DNA of 17,246 nucleotides from Chloroflexota bacterium (lineage in GTDB: Bacteria > Chloroflexota > Limnocylindria > Limnocylindrales > CSP1-4), in assembly GCA_021785115.1 (NCBI GenBank), contig JAJYGO010000481.1:1-17246 (forward strand), read 5' to 3'. The position numbers were made by a program, and so were the translations under genes. Below the pieces are notes generated by a model. That model saw nothing but the letters and a program-made list of their open reading frames with translations, did no database searches and was not told the DNA's origin. Below are positions 1 through 7,147 of the stretch, one piece after another. Each line of letters starts with the position of its first letter. The stretch's first letter is position 1.

Positions 1-89
1 TGGAGCATGCCGTCAGCCGCGCGCTCGAGCGGAAGGCCGCTGCAGCCACGCCGGGCGGCGTCGTCGCGGGTCCTGCCGAGGCGCCGTAA
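1..89 (+). CDS. C-terminal end of an unrecognised upstream gene (partial)
   Basis: The frame whose first complete codon is at base 3 stays open to a TAA at 87-89. It encodes about 28 residues ending in the sequence VVAGPAEAP. Nearly all third positions are G or C, as in the real genes downstream, while the other two frames give arginine-rich, shadow-like peptides. The piece is rich in Ala, Glu and Arg, like a disordered or helical tail. It is too short to assign a family. By position it could be another flagellar gene, but nothing in the sequence proves that. Confidence 0.4.
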   Translation, partial: EHAVSRALERKAAAATPGGVVAGPAEAP

Positions 90-90
90 C

Positions 91-126
91 GCGCTGGCAC
101 GTCGGCGCGTTTCCGGCGCCCAGCGC
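91..126 (+). terminator. Possible hairpin after the upstream gene
   Basis: A perfect 7-bp inverted repeat, GCGCTGG (91-97) with CCAGCGC (120-126), starts two bases after the TAA stop. A second stem, GGCGC (104-108) with GCGCC (116-120), nests inside it and competes for one base. No T-run follows, so it is not a classical intrinsic terminator. It could be a U-tract-free terminator, an RNA 3' end stabiliser, or a chance structure in GC-rich DNA. Confidence 0.25.
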
Positions 127-380
127 CACGCGTCGCTGAGGATCCACGATCGGCCCGGCGAGTGCGCGGGCCGCGCCGCGAACCACCCTCGAGGCGGTAC
201 CGACGTCCTGCCCGCCGGTCCCTTTCGTCATTCCCCGACCCGGCACCGCGGCTGGGGGCTGTCGGAACGCCGCGCCCCGACCGAACACTCTGGTCGCCGA
301 TCGAGAGCCCGGCGCACCGGTGCGATCGCCTCGCCACGCACCGGCCCAGATCGCGACACCAGCCCCGGGGGATCCACGCG

Positions 381-390
381 GAAAGGGAAG
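381..390 (+). promoter_or_regulatory. Ribosome binding site deciding the regulator start
   Basis: The purine run GAAAGGGAAG ends 8 bases before the ATG at 399. It supports that start over the longer open frame beginning at 162, whose extra 79 residues look non-coding. Confidence 0.5.
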
Positions 391-398
391 CCGCACAG

Positions 399-1142
399 AT
401 GCTGTCACACTTCGAGACGCCCGTGAACCGGCCGATCTGGCCCGTCCGGGCCGATCCCGGCACGACCGGTCCCGTGCGCGTCCTCGTCGTGCACTCGACC
501 GAGCTCGTGCGAAGCGGGCTGGTCGAGATTCTGCGCGCCGATCGCGTGTGCGACGTGCCCGCGGGTGTCGGGTCGGTCTACGAGGCCTTCCGCGTGGCGG
601 CCGCCATCGCGCCGCGCGCGATTGCGTTCGAGTACGCGGCCGGCGGCGGCAGTGAGGCCGCCGCGCTGCTGGCTTCGCTGGTGCCGAGGCCGCGGCTCAT
701 CGCCCTCGTCTCGCATGCCTCGGACGCGGCTCTCTCCGATCCTCTCGGCTACGGCGTCGATGGTGTCGTCGTCATGGACGGTGCGAGTCGGCAATCGTTC
801 GTGGCCGCGGTCCGCTCCGTGCTCATCGGCAACCTCGGCGTCGTGGCGGGCATGGCCAACGGCGGCTTCGGCCAGTGGGGCAGGCGTGTGACGCGGGAGC
901 ACGGCCTCACGCACCGGGAACGAGAGCTCCTCTTCCTCATCGGCGAAGGGCTCACGAACCGCGAGATCGCAGAGATGCTCACGCTCTCGGTCAAGACGGT
1001 CGAGTCGCACAGGGCCAACCTGTCGCGGAAGCTCGGGCTGCGCTCGCGTGCCGGCCTCATGCGCCTCGCGATCGGCTCCGCCGTGGAGCCGTCCTCGCAC
1101 GGGGCTCCGGTGCTGGCCACGGCGGCGGGGGGAGAGGCGTGA
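399..1142 (+). CDS. LuxR/FixJ-type transcriptional regulator with degenerate receiver domain
   Basis: A 247-residue protein in response-regulator layout. Residues about 26-145 resemble a receiver domain: the beta strand VRVLVV is followed by TELVRSGL, as in NarL-type regulators. Residues about 168-225 form a LuxR helix-turn-helix with the hallmark stretches LTHRERE, GLTNREIAEML and SVKTVESHRANL. The receiver looks unable to take phosphate: the acidic pair after strand 1 is His32-Ser33, the phospho-accepting Asp position is Glu78 (in AFEY), and the usual Lys near strand 5 is replaced in VVMDG. Such receivers act without phosphorylation or respond to protein partners. The stop overlaps the flbD start (GTGA), so it is probably co-transcribed and may control this flagellar block; that role is inferred from position. 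Start chosen by the upstream purine run and loss of coding signal before it. Confidence 0.82.
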   Translation: MLSHFETPVNRPIWPVRADPGTTGPVRVLVVHSTELVRSGLVEILRADRVCDVPAGVGSVYEAFRVAAAIAPRAIAFEYAAGGGSEAAALLASLVPRPRLIALVSHASDAALSDPLGYGVDGVVVMDGASRQSFVAAVRSVLIGNLGVVAGMANGGFGQWGRRVTREHGLTHRERELLFLIGEGLTNREIAEMLTLSVKTVESHRANLSRKLGLRSRAGLMRLAIGSAVEPSSHGAPVLATAAGGEA

Positions 1143-1426
1143 TCCCGGTTACGCGCCCGGACGGTTCGACCCTCCTGGTCAACCCGGATCGCATCGAGGC
1201 CGTCGAGGAGACGCCCGACACGGTGCTCACGCTGGTCGACGGACGGAAGCTCCTGGTCCGGGAACGCGCAGCCGACGTGGCCGCGCGCTTCCGCGCGTAC
1301 CAGCGCGACATCCGCAACGACGCGCGGTTCGGGGGTCGGAGGCGGACGGACCCGCCCTCGGAAATCGCGCCGGAGCACTTCGGGAACCCGCTGAGGGAGA
1401 CGATGCGGGTCCGCGAGCACCGCTGA
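1139..1426 (+). CDS. flbD: FlbD family flagellar protein
   Basis: A 95-residue protein starting at a GTG that overlaps the regulator's stop, behind the G-rich run GGGGGGAGAG. Residues 1-45 match the small FlbD family of flagellar operons: an opening like IPVTRPDG, then LLVNPDRIEAVEETPDTVLTLVDGRK. Family members are usually about 60-80 residues; this one has an additional charged tail from about residue 58. The family's place just before motA is well known. Its function is unclear; a link to swimming motility has been reported for relatives. It is unrelated to the Caulobacter NtrC-type regulator of the same name. The start codon is fixed by the overlap and by the family N-terminus. Confidence 0.85.
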   Translation: MIPVTRPDGSTLLVNPDRIEAVEETPDTVLTLVDGRKLLVRERAADVAARFRAYQRDIRNDARFGGRRRTDPPSEIAPEHFGNPLRETMRVREHR

Positions 1427-1429
1427 CCG

Positions 1430-2233
1430 ATGGACTCCCCGATCGGGATCGCCATCGCGCTCGTCGCCGTGCTCGTGTCGGCCGTCATGGAGGGCACGTC
1501 GCCGGCATCGTTCGTGAACGTGTCGGCCATCCTCATCATCTTCGGCGGCACGTTCGGTGCCGCGATCGCCTCCTATTCGCTCCAGGAGTTCACGGCGGTC
1601 CCGAGGCTGGTCGCGCTGAGCGCGAGGCCCCGCACGAGCAACGTGACCGAACTCCGCGCGACGCTTGTCGGCTTCGCTGAGCAGGCGCGTCGCGAGGGAC
1701 TCCTCTCGCTCGAGAGCGCCGCGGAGCGGGTCGCCGATCCCTTCGTCCGGCGCGGGCTCCAGATGGTGATCGACGGCCTCGAGCCCGACACCGTCGAGGA
1801 GATCCTCGAGATCGACATCGAGGCCACGCAGCGGCGGCATCAGAAGGGCATCTCCCTCTTCCAGTCGATGGGCGGCTACGCGCCGACCATGGGGATCATC
1901 GGGACGGTCATGGGCCTCGTGAGCGTGCTCAGTCACCTGTCCGACCCGGGTCATCTCGGTGAATCGATCGCCGTCGCCTTCATCGCGACCCTCATCGGCA
2001 TCTCGAGCGCCAACATCCTGTGGCTGCCGATCGCCTCGAACCTCCGCCAGAAGGACGCCGCCGAGACGGCCGAACGACGCATGGCGATGGTCGGGATCAT
2101 GGCCATCCAGGCCGGCGAGAACCCGCGGATCGTCAGCCAGAAGCTGTCCGGATTTGGAGTCTCGAAACCCGCCGAGCGCGCACCGGTCGGCGAGGCCTCC
2201 GGCGGAACCAGCGCGGCCGAGGAGGCAGCGTGA
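1430..2233 (+). CDS. motA: Flagellar motor stator protein MotA
   Basis: A 267-residue inner-membrane stator subunit. With MotB it forms the ion channel whose flux drives rotor turning. Two N-terminal hydrophobic helices (about 5-22 and 31-50) are followed by a long cytoplasmic loop and two more helices (about 148-170 and 180-202). The loop contains ARREGLLSLE, with Arg87/Arg88 and Glu95 in the place of the charged residues that contact FliG. Pro152 in GGYAPTMGIIGTVMGL and Pro200 in WLPIA correspond to the two conserved stator prolines. Length is normal. A 30-residue Ala/Gly-rich tail ends the protein. It starts 3 bases after flbD, and its TGA overlaps the motB ATG as TGATG. Confidence 0.96.
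   Translation: MDSPIGIAIALVAVLVSAVMEGTSPASFVNVSAILIIFGGTFGAAIASYSLQEFTAVPRLVALSARPRTSNVTELRATLVGFAEQARREGLLSLESAAERVADPFVRRGLQMVIDGLEPDTVEEILEIDIEATQRRHQKGISLFQSMGGYAPTMGIIGTVMGLVSVLSHLSDPGHLGESIAVAFIATLIGISSANILWLPIASNLRQKDAAETAERRMAMVGIMAIQAGENPRIVSQKLSGFGVSKPAERAPVGEASGGTSAAEEAA
2219..2225 (+). promoter_or_regulatory. Ribosome binding site of motB
   Basis: GAGGAGG lies inside the last codons of motA, 7 bases before the ATG at 2233. This favours that ATG over the in-frame GTG one codon earlier. Confidence 0.7.
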
Positions 2234-3021
2234 TGGCCCGACGTCGCCGGACTCACGCCGAGGGCCACGCCGAGGGAGGCGAAGAGCGCTGGCTCCTCAC
2301 GTACTCCGACATGATCACGCTGTTGATGGCGTTCTTCATCGTGCTGTACGCGATCAGCAACACGGATCTGCGCAAGTTCACCGCGCTCGCCCAGTCCGTC
2401 TCTGCCGCATTCAACGTCGATGTGCTGCAGGGGACGCAGGCACTGACCGTCACGTCGGGCCAGAATGTCGCGCCGGACGCAGGCACCTTCGACTCCGGGT
2501 CCGGCGCCGTCTCCACCGACTACCGCGCAATCCGGGCCGGCCTCGAGGACCTGGCGGTCTCCCTCGGCGTGCAGGATCGCGTCTCCGTGAGCGAGACCTC
2601 GGAGGGGATCCTGATCCGGATCGGTGGTTCGCTGCTGTTCGAAAGCGGGCGAGCCGTCCTCGACCCGACCTCCACGCAGCTGCTCGACCGCATCGCGGAG
2701 CTCATCCGCCCGCTGCCGAACCACGTCCGCGTCGAGGGCCACACCGACAACGTTCCGCCCGATGGCTTCCTGTTCCCCGACAACTGGGCCCTGTCGGCCG
2801 CGCGCGCGCGTGCCGTGCTCGACGGGCTCGTCGCGCGCGGGATCGATCCCGCGCGCCTCTCCACGGAGGCGTTCGCGCAGTACGAGCCGATTGCGTCGAA
2901 CGACACGGAGGCAGGCCGAGAGAAGAACCGGCGCGTGGACATCGTCCTGCTGTATCCGGCCGCCACCGGAAGCCCCGTGGCGTCTGACTCGCCCGCGGAC
3001 ATCCCGACCATCAAGCCGTGA
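2233..3021 (+). CDS. motB: Flagellar motor stator protein MotB
   Basis: A 262-residue stator partner of MotA. A short charged N-terminus precedes one membrane helix (about 20-42) with LLTYSDMITLL; Asp26 is the ion-binding aspartate. Residues about 130-240 are an OmpA-like peptidoglycan-binding domain: LLFESGRAVL, then VEGHTDNVPP, NWALSAARA and REKNRRVDI. It anchors the stator to the cell wall. Length is typical. The helix looks closer to proton-type MotB than to sodium-type PomB, but that is a weak reading. The TGATG overlap with motA keeps the two subunits coupled. Confidence 0.96.
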   Translation: MARRRRTHAEGHAEGGEERWLLTYSDMITLLMAFFIVLYAISNTDLRKFTALAQSVSAAFNVDVLQGTQALTVTSGQNVAPDAGTFDSGSGAVSTDYRAIRAGLEDLAVSLGVQDRVSVSETSEGILIRIGGSLLFESGRAVLDPTSTQLLDRIAELIRPLPNHVRVEGHTDNVPPDGFLFPDNWALSAARARAVLDGLVARGIDPARLSTEAFAQYEPIASNDTEAGREKNRRVDIVLLYPAATGSPVASDSPADIPTIKP

Positions 3022-3035
3022 GGTGGCACCGATGA
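3018..3035 (+). other. Five-codon mini-ORF bridging motB and fliL
   Basis: A GTG overlapping the motB stop (GTGA, 3018-3021) reads five codons to a TGA (3033-3035) that overlaps the fliL ATG (ATGA, 3032-3035). It may only serve as a reinitiation bridge between the genes; no peptide function is implied. Confidence 0.3.
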
Positions 3036-3517
3036 AACTGCCCGGAGGCCGCAAGGCCCTCATCGCGATCGTGCCGGTCGCCCTCGCCGCAGGCCTCTAC
3101 GTCGGGTACACGCAGGTCGTCCACGCCAGCGTCCCCGCCGTCCCAGATCCCGGCCCCGGCCAGCATGGCGCGATGCTCGCGCTCGACAGCCGCGTCATCA
3201 ACCTCGCCCCCGGCGGTGCCTACCGCTACGCCAAGGTCGCCGTGACGGTCGAGCTGCGCCCTGACAGTGCCAGCTTCTATGCGATGGCCGGGGATGCCCG
3301 CGCGACCGCGGAGACGACGATCACGTCGGAGTACACGGACGACGTGCCCCTGCTGCTCGACGCGCTGGGCCAGGTCGTGTCCGCGAAATCGTCGGACGAC
3401 CTGGTCTCGGCCGCGGGCCGGGATGCACTGAAGAGCCAGCTGCTGGCCGCCATGCGCCAGGCGATCGGACAGAAGCCGGTGATCGACGTGTACCTCACCG
3501 ACTTCGTCATGCAGTAG
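3032..3517 (+). CDS. fliL: Flagellar basal body-associated protein FliL
   Basis: A 161-residue single-pass membrane protein with a short basic N-terminus, a hydrophobic helix at about 8-30 and a Pro-rich linker. The extracytoplasmic domain contains SRVINLAPGGAYRYAKVAVTVEL and ends in IDVYLTDFVMQ, the family's typical close. FliL sits around the stator in the basal body and supports torque or stator recruitment. Length is usual. The purine run GAGGTGG at 3020-3026 precedes the ATG. The position between motB and fliM is standard for Gram-positive-type operons. Confidence 0.92.
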   Translation: MKLPGGRKALIAIVPVALAAGLYVGYTQVVHASVPAVPDPGPGQHGAMLALDSRVINLAPGGAYRYAKVAVTVELRPDSASFYAMAGDARATAETTITSEYTDDVPLLLDALGQVVSAKSSDDLVSAAGRDALKSQLLAAMRQAIGQKPVIDVYLTDFVMQ

Positions 3518-3526
3518 GGGTTCGCG

Positions 3527-4513
3527 GTGCTTTCTCAGTCAGAGATCGACGCGCTCCTCGGCGCCTTCGAATCCCGCGGCGATGGGGCTGCCGACCGGCC
3601 CGCGGCCGACGCGCGGCCGGCGCGCCAGGCGCGCACGTATGACTTCCGCCGGCCAGACAAGTTCTCCAAGGACCAGCTCCGCACCCTGCAGGCGGTCCAC
3701 GAGAACGTCGCGCGCCTCACGGCGGCCCGCCTTCAGGCACGTCTCCGGATGCCCGTGTCCATGCAGCTCGCCGATGCCGAACAGATGATCTTCGACGAGC
3801 ACATCGCGGCGATGCCGCTGCCGACCCAGCTGGCCGTCCTCCTGTCGGATGCGCTTGGCGGTCCGTTCCTGCTGAACATCGACCTCGGACTCGCGTTCGC
3901 CCTCATCGATCGTCTCCTCGGTGGTCCAGGGCGGTTGCCGGCGTCACGGCGGGAGCCGACCGCGATCGAGTCGGAACTGATCGCACGGGTGGTCGACGAG
4001 CTCCTCGCCCCGCTCGGCGAGGCGTGGGCGCATCTCGGACACCTGCAGGCCCGCGTCTCCGAGCTCGCGCTCGGCCCGGCGCTCCTGCGGGTGGCGGCCC
4101 CGAGCGCGGTCGTGGCAGTGCTCACGTTCGAGGTGCGGTTCGCCGGGCAGGCCGCGCCGGTCTCCATCTGCTACCCGCACTCCACGCTCGAGCCGATGCT
4201 CCCGAAGCTCTCTGCAACCGCCTGGTATGCGCAGCCCGTGCGCGGATCGGCGAACGGGTTCCACCGCGAGACGCTCGAGGCATCGCTGCAGGAGGTGGCG
4301 GTTCCGGTCGAGGCACTGCTCGGCACCGTCGAGCTGCCCGTCGAGGATCTTGCCTCGCTCCGGCCCGGGGACGTGATCCGCGTCGATGAACGGGTCGACC
4401 GGCCCGTCCCGCTGATGGTGGGCGGGGGCGTACGTGCGTGGGGCGTTCCCGGAAGGGTGGGGGACCGAATGGCGCTGCGGATCGTGACGCCGCTGCAGGC
4501 GAGGGAGGACTGA
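3527..4513 (+). CDS. fliM: Flagellar motor switch protein FliM
   Basis: A 328-residue C-ring protein. The N-terminus reads LSQSEIDALLGAF, the peptide that binds phosphorylated CheY, so chemotactic control of rotation is expected. A variable linker (about 16-36) leads into the middle domain (about 37-235), which includes TYDFRRPDKFSKDQLR and LGGPGRLP, the GG-containing segment that contacts FliG. The C-terminal SpoA domain (about 250-325) shows LEASLQEVAVPVEALLG and LASLRPGDVIRVDE and pairs with FliN. It starts with GTG after AGGGG (3516-3520). Length is normal. Confidence 0.96.
   Translation: MLSQSEIDALLGAFESRGDGAADRPAADARPARQARTYDFRRPDKFSKDQLRTLQAVHENVARLTAARLQARLRMPVSMQLADAEQMIFDEHIAAMPLPTQLAVLLSDALGGPFLLNIDLGLAFALIDRLLGGPGRLPASRREPTAIESELIARVVDELLAPLGEAWAHLGHLQARVSELALGPALLRVAAPSAVVAVLTFEVRFAGQAAPVSICYPHSTLEPMLPKLSATAWYAQPVRGSANGFHRETLEASLQEVAVPVEALLGTVELPVEDLASLRPGDVIRVDERVDRPVPLMVGGGVRAWGVPGRVGDRMALRIVTPLQARED
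4501..4508 (+). promoter_or_regulatory. Ribosome binding site of fliN
   Basis: GAGGGAGG lies within the end of fliM, 8 bases before the ATG at 4517, and supports the long form of FliN. Confidence 0.65.
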
Positions 4514-4516
4514 CCG

Positions 4517-5524
4517 ATGGACTGGCAGGCGCTGGACTGGGCTCCGTACGAGGGGCCCGCGGCGGCGGCGGTCGGGCCGCACCTCACGCTGCTTCGATCC
4601 GCGATCGAGGAAGCGGCGTCGGCCCGGGTCTCCGCGCCGGTCACGCTGCGGGATGTCGCGGTCGCTCGGGGTGCGGCGCTCAACGGGTCGGCGGAGCAGG
4701 TCATCGAGCCCGCCGCGCTGGCCCCCGTCGCGACGTTCGAGTTGCTCGGGGCAACCCGCCGGGGCGCCTGGGCGGCCCTCGACGCGACACTCGGCGACGA
4801 GCTGGCAGGGCAGGCCGTCGACCCGGCGGCGCTCGGGGCGCTCGTCGTCGGGTCTCTCGACGACGCGGCCACCGCCATCCTCGGCGAAGGCCTGAACGTC
4901 GGCCCGGCCCCGGAGGCCGCGCCGGACGGAGGCGTCCCGCTCATCGCGCTGCGGCTGTCCCTGGCAGGCCCCGACGAGATGGTCGTGGGGCTCGTGCTCG
5001 TCGCGGAGTCGCCGGCCGAGAGTGAGCTCGTCGCACACGTGACGGCGATGCAGGCGCTGCAGGGCGGGCCCGCGTCGGCCCCCGCGGCCCGGCCCGCGCC
5101 CGTGCCGCGGCCGGCGGCCGAGATGCCTTCGCCGACCCGACGACTACCGCCCGCGTCGGCCCCCGCGTCACGCCCACCGCAGGCACCTGTCGCCGAGCAG
5201 CCGACCGTACGAGCCGCTCGCTTCGAGGAACTGGCGCCGAGCCCCGTGGCCTCCGCCGGCAATGGCATCGAGCTCCTGCTCGGAGTGAACCTGCAGGTGA
5301 CGGTCGAGATCGGGCGCGCGCAGCTACCGATCCGAGAAATCCTCGCGCTCGCGCCCGGTTCCATCGTCGAGCTCGACAAGCTCGCGGGCGAGCAGGTGGA
5401 CGTCCTGGTGAACGGCCATCCCATCGCGCAGGGCGAAGTCGTCGTCGTCGACGAGAACTTCGGCGTGCGCATCACGACCATCGTGTCGCGCCGGGGCAGG
5501 CTCCCCGCGGCGGGCGCCGCGTGA
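4517..5524 (+). CDS. fliN: Flagellar motor switch protein FliN, extended (FliY-like)
   Basis: A 335-residue C-ring component. Only the last 85 residues (about 248-325) are the SpoA/FliN domain: IELLLGVNLQVTVEIGRAQLPIREILALAPGSI, then LDKLAGEQVDVLVNGHPIAQGEVVVVDENFGVRI. Ahead of it lies a Pro/Ala-rich linker (about 183-230) and an N-terminal Ala-rich domain (about 15-180) ending in SLAGPDEMVVGLVLVAE. Enteric FliN is about 140 residues; Bacillus FliY has a CheC-like domain in front. Here I do not see the D/S-x3-E-x2-N phosphatase motif of CheC/FliY, so the N-terminal domain may be a divergent, inactive relative or something else. It starts 3 bases after fliM. The stop overlaps fliO (GTGA). Confidence 0.9.
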   Translation: MDWQALDWAPYEGPAAAAVGPHLTLLRSAIEEAASARVSAPVTLRDVAVARGAALNGSAEQVIEPAALAPVATFELLGATRRGAWAALDATLGDELAGQAVDPAALGALVVGSLDDAATAILGEGLNVGPAPEAAPDGGVPLIALRLSLAGPDEMVVGLVLVAESPAESELVAHVTAMQALQGGPASAPAARPAPVPRPAAEMPSPTRRLPPASAPASRPPQAPVAEQPTVRAARFEELAPSPVASAGNGIELLLGVNLQVTVEIGRAQLPIREILALAPGSIVELDKLAGEQVDVLVNGHPIAQGEVVVVDENFGVRITTIVSRRGRLPAAGAA

Positions 5525-6291
5525 CGTCCGCGATGTCGCGGTTCGCGGTCCCCGTCGCCGTCGTGTCGGCGATCGTCATCGCGACCGCGCACCTCGGTGC
5601 GCCGTCGACTCGCGCGTACGCGGAGGCGCAGCGCGGCCCGTCGACGCCTGTCGCGTGGGTCGCGCCGGCGTCCGCGGGATCACCGGCCGTCGCCGTGGCG
5701 GGCACGTCGCTGTCACCGGCACCGTCGGGCCACGCGGCGTCGGCCGCGCCGCCCTCCGGGGCGCCCTCGACGTCGGCCGCGTCCGCGGCTGCGTTCACGC
5801 TCGGCGCGTCGCCGGCGTTCGCCGGGTCGGCCGGAGGTGGCCTCGATCCCGTCGACGTCGCCGCCAAGACCACGGTTGTCCTCGGCCTGCTCTACGTCGT
5901 GCTCCGCCTCATGCGGCGCGGCCAGATGGGTCGCGCCGGGAACGGGAGCGGGATCGTCGTCCTCGAATCGCGGGCCCTCGCGCCCAAGGCGAGCCTGTAC
6001 GTGGTCTCGGTCCGCGGCACGCAGCTGGTGGTCGGCCTCAGCCCGGCCGGCCTCGTGACGCTCGCGGATCTCGGGCCCGCGCCCGTTGCCGACCGACTGT
6101 CTCTCGACACCGCCTCGCAGGAGGTCGACGCGGTGACCGGCGTTCCCCTCCGTCCTCTTCTCGAGCGCTCGCTCGCCTGTGCGCGGCGCGTCGTCGCGCC
6201 GCGCCTGCCGCCCGAATCCAACGTCTCGTTCCGCGACGCGATGCGCCGGGCGGCCCACGGCGCGCCCGATCCCGGGCGGCGAGAACCATGA
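5521..6291 (+). CDS. fliO: Flagellar biosynthetic protein FliO
   Basis: A 256-residue membrane protein that helps FliP assemble into the export gate. A first hydrophobic stretch at 8-24 may be a signal sequence or a membrane segment. A low-complexity Ala/Ser/Pro region (about 40-105) leads to the conserved helix VDVAAKTTVVLGLLYVVLRLMRR (about 111-133). The small FliO domain follows (about 144-185): GIVVLESRALAPKASLYVVSVRG, then LVVGLSPAGLVTLADL. FliO is a poorly conserved family, so the call rests on that domain and on position between fliN and fliP. The GTG start overlaps the fliN stop; an in-frame ATG four codons later (5533) is an alternative. The stop overlaps fliP (ATGA). Confidence 0.88.
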   Translation: MTSAMSRFAVPVAVVSAIVIATAHLGAPSTRAYAEAQRGPSTPVAWVAPASAGSPAVAVAGTSLSPAPSGHAASAAPPSGAPSTSAASAAAFTLGASPAFAGSAGGGLDPVDVAAKTTVVLGLLYVVLRLMRRGQMGRAGNGSGIVVLESRALAPKASLYVVSVRGTQLVVGLSPAGLVTLADLGPAPVADRLSLDTASQEVDAVTGVPLRPLLERSLACARRVVAPRLPPESNVSFRDAMRRAAHGAPDPGRREP

Positions 6292-7136
6292 TCGTTCAGA
6301 CCCGGGTGCGCCCAGGGCATGATCGCCGGCTGCCGCGCCTCCGACCCGCGAGCCCGCGGGGTCAGTCCACGCGGCGGCCACTCTTCCCGCGGCGCCGCAT
6401 CGCGCTCCTCGCCGCCCTCGCGCTCGTGGTGCTCGCCGGCTGCAGTGGTACCGGGTCGCCCGACGTGTCGGTCACGGTGGGCAACGGGCAGGCGGCCAGC
6501 GACGGCGGCACGCTCGCGCTCTCCCTACAGGTGCTCGTCGCGCTGACGGTTCTCGCGATCGCGCCGTCGATCCTGCTCATGGCGACGAGCTTCACCCGGA
6601 TCGTCGTCGTGCTGTCGCTGCTGCGGAGCGCGATCGGGATCCCTCAGCTTCCGCCCAACCAGGTCCTGATCGGGCTGTCCCTGTTCCTGACGCTGTTCGT
6701 GATGGGGCCCGTCATCGCGAAGGTGAACGCGGACGCCGTGCAGCCCTACATGGCCAACCAGATCACGCAGCAGCAGGCGCTCGACCGGGGGCTGGCCCCG
6801 ATCCGCGAGTTCATGCTGCGCGAGACCCGGCAGGACGACCTCGCCGCGCTGGTCGCGCTCGACGGGAAGCCGCGCCCAAAGACTGCCGACGACATCCCGA
6901 CCGAGGTGCTGCTTCCGGCGTTCGTGGTCAGCGAGCTGAAGACCGCCTTCACGATGGGCTTCATGCTCTACATCCCATTCCTGATCATCGACCTCGTGGT
7001 TGCGTCGGCGCTCATGTCGATGGGCATGGTCATGGTGCCGCCGACGCAGATCGCCCTGCCGTTCAAGCTCCTGCTGTTCGTCATGGTCGACGGCTGGGTC
7101 CTCGTGGTCCAGTCGCTCGTGAAGAGCTTCGGGTGA
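6288..7136 (+). CDS. fliP: Flagellar export gate protein FliP, with lipoprotein-like signal
   Basis: A 282-residue export-gate core subunit (FliP pentamer of the FliPQR pore). From residue 76 it matches the family closely: APSILLMATSFTRIVVVLSLLR, GIPQLPPNQVLIGLSLFLT, TAFTMGFMLYIPFLIIDLVV, SMGMVMVPPTQIALPFKLLLFV and the ending DGWVLVVQSLV. FliP normally carries a cleavable signal peptide. Here residues 38-50 are hydrophobic and run into L49-A50-G51-C52, a lipobox that predicts lipidation of Cys52. The 36-residue Arg-rich stretch before it is long for a signal n-region; GTG at 6306 is another possible start. The ATG overlaps the fliO stop as ATGA. Confidence 0.95.
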   Translation: MIVQTRVRPGHDRRLPRLRPASPRGQSTRRPLFPRRRIALLAALALVVLAGCSGTGSPDVSVTVGNGQAASDGGTLALSLQVLVALTVLAIAPSILLMATSFTRIVVVLSLLRSAIGIPQLPPNQVLIGLSLFLTLFVMGPVIAKVNADAVQPYMANQITQQQALDRGLAPIREFMLRETRQDDLAALVALDGKPRPKTADDIPTEVLLPAFVVSELKTAFTMGFMLYIPFLIIDLVVASALMSMGMVMVPPTQIALPFKLLLFVMVDGWVLVVQSLVKSFG

Positions 7137-7147
7137 GGCCGGCATGA
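7133..7147 (+). other. Four-codon mini-ORF bridging fliP and fliQ
   Basis: A GTG overlapping the fliP stop (GTGA, 7133-7136) reads four codons to a TGA (7145-7147) that overlaps the fliQ ATG (ATGA, 7144-7147). A possible reinitiation bridge only. Confidence 0.3.

Larger units (their letters stand above)
90..398 (+). other. Gene-poor leader upstream of the flagellar block
   Basis: These roughly 310 bases hold no convincing gene. The open frames crossing the region on both strands give Arg/Pro-rich peptides without the third-position G/C bias of the real genes. Apart from the hairpin next to the upstream stop, there is a weak 5-bp inverted repeat, CGACC (278-282) with GGTCG (292-296). I see no good sigma-70 or sigma-28 promoter, but this is the only long non-coding gap in the window, so the main promoter of the block probably lies here. 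Confidence 0.5.

Noticed and set aside
95..112. Sigma-54 promoter-like TGGCACG
   Set aside because: The -24 half is perfect, but the -12 element (TTGCW) is missing at the right distance.
162..398. 79-residue N-terminal extension of the regulator
   Set aside because: No third-position G/C bias and an Arg/Pro-rich composition; the ATG at 399 has a purine-rich site in front.
7..426. Open frames on both strands across the leader region
   Set aside because: Arg/Pro-rich products without codon bias; no family features. Treated as non-coding.
6372..6437. Twin-arginine (Tat) signal in FliP (TRRPLF)
   Set aside because: FliP is a polytopic membrane protein without a folded cofactor domain; the Arg cluster fits an ordinary basic n-region before the lipobox better.
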